NCBI GenBank assembly: GCA_003230535.1
Contig: QIEW01000217.1
Location: forward strand, 1-12,546
Direction of reading: 5' to 3'
From: a bacterium
GTDB lineage: Bacteria; SZUA-182; SZUA-191
DNA: 12,546 nucleotides
In this document: one piece after another, positions 1-5,680 of the stretch
Position numbering within the stretch: position 1 is the stretch's first letter
How the letters are laid out: each line of letters starts with the position of its first letter
Position numbers and translations under genes: made by a program
The notes under the pieces: model-generated
Databases searched by the model: none
The model's input: only the letters and a program-made list of their open reading frames with translations
Told to the model about the DNA's origin: nothing

Positions 1-7
1 ATTGGTT

Positions 8-46
8 TATCCTCCGCGCTCTCTGTGTCCTCCGCGGTTAATAATT
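8..46. repeat. Short pyrimidine-rich intergenic repeat fragment
   Basis: The window opens with two imperfect copies of a CCTCCGCG-like word separated by CTCTGTGT and ending in GGTTAA. It has the look of the degenerate CTTTGCG/CTCTGTG-type intergenic words that I recall from many environmental bacterial genomes, but no second copy occurs in this window. The assignment is therefore pattern memory only. It lies immediately upstream of a repeat block and is not coding. Confidence 0.3.
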
Positions 47-97
47 TATGGTTTTGGTAGATTGTCAATCCTTGCGTAAGGTGAGTTATGTCATTCC

Positions 98-232
98 CGT
101 TTTAGGTGGTGGCAGGTTCTCAAACCTGCCACTCATTCAGGCTGTCGGGTCTGAGGACCCGACAGCACATAAAGAAAACTTATCTGCTTGTTTTATTGGA
201 CATCGAAAACCAGTAAATTCCTTGTATACGCT
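98..232 (+). repeat. Paired-hairpin repeat, copy A
   Basis: Two perfect hairpins lie side by side. The first (109-132) has stem GTGGCAGGTT and loop CTCA. The second (141-166) has stem GCTGTCGGGTC and loop TGAG. The block starts TTTTAGGTGGTGG and continues into an AT-rich tail (CTTGTTTTATTG ... TATACGCT). The whole block, tail included, has a second same-orientation copy at 8187-8310, and an inverted copy of its core at 4944-5018. Being present in a true intergenic spacer elsewhere argues that this stretch is not coding, although it is open in frame with the helicase gene that follows. Confidence 0.85.
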
Positions 233-242
233 TGAATTATCA

Positions 243-3200
243 ATGGGACATAAATTTACTTTAGATCAGGAGTTAGCCTGCGATTTTAGAAGGAATATAT
301 GCCTGACCGCCGGTGCGGGGGCAGGCAAAACCGCGGTGCTTACCGAACGTCTGCTCCGTATATTAGAGAAGACGCATCTGGGTATCTCCCGTATTTTGGT
401 GGTAACTTTTACTGAAAAAGCCACCGCCGAGCTTAAAGATCGTATTCTGGAAAAAATTGAACAGCAGCTGGAAAAGCAGCCTTCATCAGCTCACTGGCAG
501 AAGCTGGTTGATACTTTTGGTGAAAATCATATTTCCACCTTTCATGCTTTTTGCGCCCGGATTTTAAGGGAATTTGCTTATGAAGCCGGACAAGACCCGG
601 AATTCGGCATTCTGGATAATCCGGAACAGAACGGTTTAGTTCAAGAGGTGGTAGCTGATGAAATAGATCGGCTGGCGGCCCAATCAACCTGTTGGGAGCT
701 GGAGCGGTTATCCAGGCTCTGGTCCAGGGGACAGATTATCTCCCACATAACCATGCTGATTGAGGAGCGGACAAAACTCGGACATAACAGCCCCAAAGCT
801 TGGCATGAATGCCTGGACCGGCTCTCTTTCGAACAATACACCGCCCGCTTGGAGCGTTACCAAAGTTTCTATTTTCAGGAACTTAACCTGTCTGAAAAGG
901 AACAGAAGGAATATTCTATTGACCTGGAGCTGGAGCAAGTAGGATTTGAACTTAAGCAGGCATTGGCATCTCTGGTGCGCACATGTCTCACCCTTTTTCA
1001 GGAACGTAAACGTCAGCTGCGAGTATTGGACTTTACCGACTTAGGGCTGATTACCGCCGGACTTTTGCAGTCTCAGTCCCATATCCTGGAGGAACTCCGG
1101 CGCCGCTTCCGCTATATTATGGTGGATGAGTTTCAGGATACCGATCCTCTGCAATGGGAGATCTTACGCCTGTTGGCCCAAGCTCCTGATCGCCGGGATG
1201 GAGCGGGCTTAGCCGGTGACAAGCTGTTTATTGTAGGTGATGAGAAGCAGTCCATCTATGGCTTTCGGGGAGCGGATGTCTCGGTATTCTCTTCTGCTAA
1301 AAGAGAACTAATCCAGGCTAATCTCAAAGCGAACACTCATCGGGAACCTTTTTCTCTTCCCCAGGAGATGCAGCCTGTTTTTACTCAACTTCCCCTGGAG
1401 CATAAAGAGCGGAGGCTACAGGGGGAGATGGAACTGTCCCATAACTTCCGGTGCTCGCAAGAGCTGCTTAAGGTCTATAACCCCTTTTTTGAGCGGTTGT
1501 TTTATCGGGAGAACTATCGGTCTTACGATGCCAGAGCTCAGGCCCAGACCGGGGAGCGGCAGGTTCCGCAGTCCAAGGTGGAACTACTGTTGGTGGAAAA
1601 ATCCGGTAACCGGGGGAATAAGCTCGCTGACTACCTAAGGGAAGCTCTCCTTATCGCTCAGAAAATAAAACAGATCCAGACTGCCGGGAAAGAACGCTAT
1701 CCATTAGTTTGGGAAAAACTATGTCCCCCCAATCCACGGTCGGCAAATCCCAACCCGGTCGCTTATGAGCCGGTGACGCCGGCGATAGCAATTTTGCTCT
1801 TTCAGCGTAACATGTTGAAAGTATATGAGTATGCTCTTAGGCGTGAGGGAATAAAATTTCTGGTAGGTCGCGGTCGCGGATTTTTTCAGCGCCGCGAGGT
1901 TCAAGACCTAATCCAGGTATTGCAGTTTCTGCTGAGCCCAAACCGGGATATACCGCTGGCCGGAGCGCTTCGCTCTCCATTGGTAGGCATCTCCGACGAC
2001 GCCCTGTTAACTTTAAGCTGCCGGCCCGGTTCAGGATTATGGCAAAAACTCTCCCATCTCTGTGAAAATCGACCTTCTGGGGAAGACTTTAGCCCCCAGG
2101 ACTGGGAAAACCTCGCTTTGGGATTTCGACATCTGCAATCCTGGCTGGCCTTAAAAGACCGCCTGGGACCGGCTGAGCTAACCCGAAAAATCATGGAAGA
2201 CGCTTGCTTCGGCGCCGCCCTGTCTTTTGGCCGGCGGCGGCGGCAAAATTTGAGTAACCTGGAAAAGCTGATGGAGATGGCGCGGCGGTATGAGGCAAAA
2301 GGTCAAGGGCTGCCGGAGTGGGTGGCCTATTTACTCCAGCAGGAGACCTATGAGAATGAGGGGGAGGCCGAACCGAGCCTGGGCGGCGCTCCTAGTACCG
2401 TCCAGATTATGACGGTCCACCAGGCTAAGGGATTAGAGTTCCCGCTGGTTTTTGTCCCGGATTTAGCCTCCCTAATCTCTCAAAGCAACACAAAATCGGT
2501 ATTGGCAGGTAACTTGAGCGATGCAGCCGGGGAATATGTGGAACTGGGAATAAAAGCCTATCATCCCACTGATCCCACCCCCCAAGATACCTTGGCCAGG
2601 AAGCTTATGGCCGCTAAGGAGAAAGAGACCGGGCTGGCCGAGAAACGGAGACTGTTTTATGTGGCGGCTACGCGGGCACAAGATCATCTGTGTCTGGTGG
2701 GCCAGGTAGACCCTAATGCCCCTGCCCGGAAGCAGCCCCGATATTGGATCGATTGGATTCTGGATATCCTGGAAATAGAGGCGCCGGAGAAAGCTGGCGA
2801 CGCTTCTCTTAAGACCGCGGCGGGTAAAGCGATTGCCTTGCCGGTCACCTGGTTTCCCAAAAATCATGGTTCCGGTGATCATGATCCCGAAGTTGAACAG
2901 ATATTGTCCTGTGAACCTCCATCTCTTTCCACACCGACAACCGGTCGTTGCCACCTAGAAAAAGGGGGAACACTCATCTCCGCAAGCTATAGGGAGGAGG
3001 ACTTTGGGGAAGCAGACCTTGCGGAGGCAAAATCGATAGTGGCCGCCGCCTTAGAGCCCCCTCTTATACCTGAGCGGCTTACTCTCTCCCACACCAGTTT
3101 ATCCAACTATTTAGATTGTCCTTTCAAGTTTTATCTGTCTGAGCGGCTCCGTATTCCGGAAGAGCGGGCAGGCCCTGGGGAGATAGACCCTAAAGTTCCC

Positions 3201-3881
3201 ATCCAGGGGGGTAAGGAAACCCCCAAGAGAATGGAAGCGCTACTGCGCGGCCGAATTATTCACCAACTCTTAGAGGAAGGTTATCCTACAGCCGCCATAG
3301 ATCAACGTCTGGTTCAATTGCTGGCGGATATACCGCCCTGTGCCCGAAGAAGTAAACTGAAAGCGGAGATCCTGGAGCACCTGAAGCGGTTGGAAGCTGA
3401 CCCTGAGTTCCGGAAGTTACCTCGGACAGGGAGAAATGTCTACCGGGAACGGCCGTTTAGGGTAAATTTGGAGGGAGTATGCTTGGAGGGATATATTGAT
3501 CTGCTCTATTATGATCAGGATGCTAAAGCCTGGATTGTCATAGATTACAAAACCGGTGAAGCCCCCGACGAAGATGAAGGGAAACTTCAGTTGAAGATCG
3601 AACAAGAGCGGTACGATTTTCAATTGGCCTGCTACTGCTTGGCCGCTTCTCGTATATTAGGAGAGCCCGTAGTCTCTGCCGGAATTATGTTTACTCAGCT
3701 ACCTAAATTAATGAAAATAACTTTTAGTCAAGTCGAGCTCGAAAAAATAGAACATCAGATCGTCTCTATAGCTCAAAATATAAGAGAACAGGAGGATAAG
3801 CTGCTATTTAGTAAAACATCGCCCACAAGCCCGGTGTGCTTGAATTGCGGATATAGAGGATATCTTTGTTTGCCTGATTAA
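243..3881 (+). CDS. addA: AddA/RecB-type UvrD-family helicase with C-terminal nuclease
   Basis: This is a 1212-aa ATP-dependent helicase-nuclease for double-strand break end resection, expected to act with an AddB-like partner that may lie upstream of the window. Visible motifs, numbered from 243: LDQELA Q-motif, Walker A GAGAGKT (24-30), VTFTEKATAEL, STFHAFC, VDEFQD (D295/E296), VGDEKQSIYGFRG, LSHNFR, MTVHQAKGLE and YVAATRAQDH. The C-terminal PD-(D/E)XK nuclease shows GRIIHQLL, GYIDLL (D1086), DYKTG (D1101, K1103) and a QLACY motif. One cysteine (C959, in LDCPFKFY) and a terminal Cx2Cx6C (C1199, C1202, C1209) look like an Fe-S staple. Translation is open from an ATG at 48, but residues coded before 243 come from repeat copy A, and the Q-motif sits normally close to the 243 start. 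No strong ribosome binding site is visible at either start. The family is secure; the symbol is the best fit, with AdnB-like or RecB-like as alternatives. Confidence 0.9.
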   Translation: MGHKFTLDQELACDFRRNICLTAGAGAGKTAVLTERLLRILEKTHLGISRILVVTFTEKATAELKDRILEKIEQQLEKQPSSAHWQKLVDTFGENHISTFHAFCARILREFAYEAGQDPEFGILDNPEQNGLVQEVVADEIDRLAAQSTCWELERLSRLWSRGQIISHITMLIEERTKLGHNSPKAWHECLDRLSFEQYTARLERYQSFYFQELNLSEKEQKEYSIDLELEQVGFELKQALASLVRTCLTLFQERKRQLRVLDFTDLGLITAGLLQSQSHILEELRRRFRYIMVDEFQDTDPLQWEILRLLAQAPDRRDGAGLAGDKLFIVGDEKQSIYGFRGADVSVFSSAKRELIQANLKANTHREPFSLPQEMQPVFTQLPLEHKERRLQGEMELSHNFRCSQELLKVYNPFFERLFYRENYRSYDARAQAQTGERQVPQSKVELLLVEKSGNRGNKLADYLREALLIAQKIKQIQTAGKERYPLVWEKLCPPNPRSANPNPVAYEPVTPAIAILLFQRNMLKVYEYALRREGIKFLVGRGRGFFQRREVQDLIQVLQFLLSPNRDIPLAGALRSPLVGISDDALLTLSCRPGSGLWQKLSHLCENRPSGEDFSPQDWENLALGFRHLQSWLALKDRLGPAELTRKIMEDACFGAALSFGRRRRQNLSNLEKLMEMARRYEAKGQGLPEWVAYLLQQETYENEGEAEPSLGGAPSTVQIMTVHQAKGLEFPLVFVPDLASLISQSNTKSVLAGNLSDAAGEYVELGIKAYHPTDPTPQDTLARKLMAAKEKETGLAEKRRLFYVAATRAQDHLCLVGQVDPNAPARKQPRYWIDWILDILEIEAPEKAGDASLKTAAGKAIALPVTWFPKNHGSGDHDPEVEQILSCEPPSLSTPTTGRCHLEKGGTLISASYREEDFGEADLAEAKSIVAAALEPPLIPERLTLSHTSLSNYLDCPFKFYLSERLRIPEERAGPGEIDPKVPIQGGKETPKRMEALLRGRIIHQLLEEGYPTAAIDQRLVQLLADIPPCARRSKLKAEILEHLKRLEADPEFRKLPRTGRNVYRERPFRVNLEGVCLEGYIDLLYYDQDAKAWIVIDYKTGEAPDEDEGKLQLKIEQERYDFQLACYCLAASRILGEPVVSAGIMFTQLPKLMKITFSQVELEKIEHQIVSIAQNIREQEDKLLFSKTSPTSPVCLNCGYRGYLCLPD

Positions 3882-3950
3882 CAAGTTCAATCAAATGAAC
3901 ATTTATATTTCATTGGCAACTTTGAACTTAGCGCGCCTATCGGGCGGGTT

Positions 3951-4074
3951 TAAATCCCCCCTGCCCCCCTTTATTAAAGGGGGGAACCTGTTGTCTCCCT
4001 CCTTGGAAGGAGAACCTTTTGGAAGGCGAACCTTCTGTTTCCCCCTTTGGCAAAGGGGGATTAAGGGGGATTTT
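3951..4074. repeat. CCCCCTTT inverted-repeat element
   Basis: A roughly 124-bp element starts AAATCCCCC and ends GGGGGATTT, so its ends are inverted. Inside are two perfect hairpins: CCCCCCTTT / AAAGGGGGG (3964-3984) and CCCCCTTT / AAAGGGGG (4041-4059), with a TCCTT/AAGGA hairpin between them. The right half, including AAAGGGGGATTAAGGGGGATT, recurs alone at 12015-12047. It resembles the widespread CCCCTTTGTCAAAGGGG intergenic repeats of environmental bacteria. Both strands are open over part of it, but this is caused by the palindromes and not by a gene. Confidence 0.7.
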
Positions 4075-4080
4075 TCATCG

Positions 4081-4099
4081 CCACAAATAGAATTTGTGG
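4081..4099. repeat. Short perfect hairpin
   Basis: CCACAAAT-AGA-ATTTGTGG is an 8-bp perfect stem with a 3-nt loop, directly after the CCCCCTTT element. A related CCACAAA/TTTGTGG stem recurs at 4185-4203, overlapping the end of paired-hairpin copy D. The two may pair with each other as well as with themselves. There is no T-run after it, so it is not a standard terminator. Confidence 0.55.
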
Positions 4100-4123
4100 T
4101 CACTGCTGTCCGACTGTTTTTGT

Positions 4124-4248
4124 GCTGTCAGGTCCTCAGACCTGACAGCTATTAGGGGAGGGTGTCAGATTTGAGAATCTGACACCACAAAATAGGTTTG
4201 TGGTATCTTATTGTTTTAATAAACCGATAAAATGTAAATTCCTATGCT
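4124..4248 (+). repeat. Paired-hairpin repeat, copy D, with AT-rich tail
   Basis: Two perfect 11-bp hairpins: GCTGTCAGGTC with loop CTCA (4124-4149) and GGTGTCAGATT with loop TGAG (4161-4186). Compared with copy A, the first stem has a G to A change matched by C to T in the opposite arm, so pairing is kept. The tail at 4207-4248 (TTGTTTTAATAAACC ... AAATTCCTATGCT) is a diverged form of the tails of copies A and C, which ties this copy to the same family. Confidence 0.8.
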
Positions 4249-4279
4249 ATTAAATTTAAAACTCTTTACTTAAATTTAC

Positions 4280-4309
4280 TTGTTCATAAATTCCAGTCTA
4301 TGTTATAAT
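4280..4309 (+). promoter_or_regulatory. Extended -10 sigma70-type promoter
   Basis: TTGTTC at 4280-4285, an 18-nt spacer, then TATAAT at 4304-4309 preceded by TGT, giving an extended -10 (TGTTATAAT). Predicted transcription starts near 4316, leaving a leader of about 17 nt before the ATG at 4333. This is the best promoter in the window, and it serves the 69-aa gene. Confidence 0.7.
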
Positions 4310-4332
4310 TATTTGATAGAGAAAGGGTAGGT

Positions 4333-4542
4333 ATGGGCCGGAAAAAGCTGACCGATGAGGAGCTTATCCTCCTCCAGGTGCAAGAAATAAATAAGTATCG
4401 CTGGTTGGAAAGTGAAAAAGCCGGTTGTGATATCGGTTCGCGGAAGGCAGCTCAAGAGTGGATTGAAAAACACGCGGAGGATTTCAGAAGACATTGGCAA
4501 AATGGGGGCAATGGTGATGGTGATGGTGATAATCAACAATAA
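4333..4542 (+). CDS. Small conserved-looking hypothetical protein, 69 aa
   Basis: I do not assign a function. The 69-aa product starts MGRKKLTDEELI and contains KYRWLESEKAGCDIG, then RKAAQEWIEKHAEDFRRHW, which reads as amphipathic helices rich in Trp, Glu and Lys. It ends in a low-complexity GDGDGD tail coded by three GGTGAT repeats. No signal peptide or membrane segment is present, so it should be cytoplasmic. It has its own extended -10 promoter and an AAAGGG ribosome binding site 5 nt before the ATG, which argues that it is real. The WxESEKAGxDIG ... EWIxxHAxxFRxHW pattern feels familiar from small hypothetical proteins in uncultured bacteria, but I cannot name a family. It stands alone between two repeat-filled spacers. 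Confidence 0.75.
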   Translation: MGRKKLTDEELILLQVQEINKYRWLESEKAGCDIGSRKAAQEWIEKHAEDFRRHWQNGGNGDGDGDNQQ

Positions 4543-4608
4543 TAACATCCTCCCTTAGGTTAAGTAGTCGTATGGAAATGACTCATCGGTTTCGATTTCC
4601 GATCTGTC

Positions 4609-4678
4609 GGCTTGTCTCAAGCCAAAAGCGCTAAGAGTGGCGGCTCCCTGTTGGGTTTCGGCTTGAGACAAGCCGAAA
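4609..4678. repeat. Paired-hairpin repeat, copy E (CGGCTTG type)
   Basis: The first hairpin is GGCTTG-TCT-CAAGCC (4609-4623), with a flank that no longer pairs. The second is TTTCGGCTTG-AGA-CAAGCCGAAA (4656-4678), a 10-bp perfect stem. Read across the loop, the first carries CTCA and the second TGAG, as in the other copies. A cleaner copy lies at 12060-12134. The spacer between the hairpins is about 32 nt. Confidence 0.75.
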
Positions 4679-4685
4679 CATTTAT

Positions 4686-4806
4686 AAAAGTGAACTCGCA
4701 GAAAGTCAGAAAACTTTTTGCGAAACCATCAGTAGTAGTATGTGCGCATGATTGATATCCTTCCCCAGGGGATACATGCCTTCCGACCTTAACCTTTCTC
4801 ACTTTT
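4686..4806. other. Possible folded non-coding element, no gene seen
   Basis: Ends are inverted: AAAAGTGA (4686-4693) and GAAAG (4701-4705) pair with CTTTCTCACTTTT (4794-4806) if 7 nt bulge out. Inside, GCATG and TATCC (4746-4760) pair with GGATA and CATGC (4770-4779) around a CCCC-containing loop. A minus-strand frame runs through here from a GTG but has no usable ribosome binding site or recognisable product. Support is weak; there is no second copy in the window. Confidence 0.3.
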
Positions 4807-4861
4807 AATGATAATAAGCTCCCTTTGTCAGCTACCCTAAGAGCAATAAGTTCAGGAATAT

Positions 4862-4943
4862 CCGCACCTTAGTCTGGCGAATAATTTAGGATAAAAATGG
4901 TTGTCGGATAGTAGATCCGCTAACCAGGATTATTCATAAATTT
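4862..4943 (+). repeat. Long direct repeat, copy 1
   Basis: About 80 bp beginning CCGCACC and containing GGATAGTAGATCCGCTAACC and GATTATTCATAAATTT. It is repeated, with small changes, at 5057-5136. The two copies bracket paired-hairpin copy B. The first 18 bases are the most diverged. Confidence 0.75.
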
Positions 4944-5050
4944 TTTATGTGCTGTCGGGTTCTCAAACCCGACAGGCTGAATGAGCGGCAGGTTTCCTGA
5001 GCCTGCCACCACCTAAAAAACCGCAGTCAGGTCTGAGGACCCGACTGCGC
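4944..5050 (-). repeat. Paired-hairpin repeat, copy B (inverted), with third hairpin
   Basis: Read on the minus strand, this is the same unit as copies A and C. On the plus strand it shows CTGTCGGGTT-CTCA-AACCCGACAG (4952-4975), then a degenerate hairpin GGCAGG ... CCTGCC (4987-5007) whose loop still contains TGAG, then CACCACCTAAAA, the inverse of the unit start. An extra hairpin follows at 5023-5048: GCAGTCAGGTC-TGAG-GACCCGACTGC with one A/C mismatch. It is followed by a small CGCACC/GGTGCG hairpin (5057-5071). Confidence 0.8.
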
Positions 5051-5056
5051 AAAGTC

Positions 5057-5169
5057 CGCACCGGCGGTGCGCTAATTTATGATAAACAAATGGTTCCGGA
5101 TAGTAGATCCGCTAACCCGGATTATTCATAAATTTACGGTAAACATTAATGATGTTATTTAAATACAAG
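5057..5169 (+). repeat. Long direct repeat, copy 2 (full length)
   Basis: The first part repeats 4862-4943. The second part (5120-5169, GATTATTCATAAATT to AATACAAG) is repeated at 8606-8655 with 48 of 50 bases identical. This copy thus joins both halves and is the longest. It ends about 50 nt before the lipoprotein gene at 5222 and may supply its upstream region. The word GAATTATTCGGG just after it (5169-5180) also occurs at 8751-8762. Confidence 0.8.
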
Positions 5170-5221
5170 AATTATTCGGGCTAAATAATGACAAATCAGA
5201 TAGGCAAAAAGGGGGGAGGTT

Positions 5222-5470
5222 ATGAAGAACCACCTAAAGCGCGGTAACCGCTGGCATATTTTAATAATGTCCCTGATAATGGGGGTCTGTGTTAGCGCTG
5301 TCGGCTGCGCTGAGCTTTCCGAAGTTATATTGGGAGATGGAAATGGGTTAGAGGCTGAGGAAGGATCACAACCGCTATCTTCCGAGGAATTCAGGACCCA
5401 ACAGCAGCGCATGATGCAGCAGAGGATGTTACAGGACAGACCCGCTATTATTGGGCCGGGCGCCCGCTAA
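5222..5470 (+). CDS. Small putative lipoprotein, 82 aa
   Basis: The function is not recognised. The 82-aa product has a basic N-region (MKNHLKRGNR), a hydrophobic stretch (about residues 12-27) and a lipobox SAVGC with the acceptor cysteine at residue 29, so it is probably exported and lipid-anchored. The mature part is only about 54 residues: acidic first, then a Gln/Met-rich run (QQQRMMQQRMLQ) and a Pro/Gly end. A strong GGAGG (5215-5219) lies only 2 nt before the ATG, which is unusually close. The next Met (residue 16) would lose the basic N-region, so 5222 is kept. It stands alone; no promoter is clear because the upstream sequence is repeat-derived. Confidence 0.7.
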   Translation: MKNHLKRGNRWHILIMSLIMGVCVSAVGCAELSEVILGDGNGLEAEEGSQPLSSEEFRTQQQRMMQQRMLQDRPAIIGPGAR

Positions 5471-5565
5471 TACCAAGTTGCGGCCCAAGCCGATACGGGG
5501 TATAGGTCATGGCCGCCGTCCTAATCCGATAAGTAATGTTTTGGTTGCAAATTGTTATAAAATGT

Positions 5566-5593
5566 TTGTTTTCACAATAAGTTAGTATATATT
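5566..5593 (+). promoter_or_regulatory. Candidate gyrA promoter
   Basis: TTGTTT (5566-5571), a 16-nt spacer and TATATT (5588-5593) lie about 90 nt upstream of the gyrA start. The surrounding 5530-5590 stretch is AT-rich. No other pair with good spacing stands out in the 210-bp gap. Confidence 0.35.
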
Positions 5594-5680
5594 CGAGTCC
5601 CAAGACAGCCCGGGTAGCGCATAACTTAAATAAATGCCCAAGGGCAGACCGCTAAGACCACATAAAGAACAGGGGATATT

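Noticed and set aside
109-166. CRISPR-like repeats
   Set aside because: The repeats are self-contained hairpins in pairs at scattered sites, not regularly spaced direct repeats with unique spacers, and no cas gene is present.
3895-4155. Open frame of 86 codons on the plus strand and a matching one on the minus strand between the helicase gene and the 69-aa gene
   Set aside because: Both are made of the CCCCCTTT element and a hairpin pair; palindromes keep both strands open. There is no ribosome binding site or recognisable product.
4508-4532. Three tandem GGTGAT units at the end of the 69-aa gene as a phase-variable repeat
   Set aside because: Only three 6-bp units are present, and the unit is a multiple of 3, so changes would not shift the frame; it simply encodes GDGDGD.
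4617-4802. Minus-strand frame starting GTG, product beginning MRKVKVGRHVSPGEG
   Set aside because: No ribosome binding site at usable distance, it runs into paired-hairpin copy E, and the product is not recognisable. The region is better described as a folded non-coding stretch.
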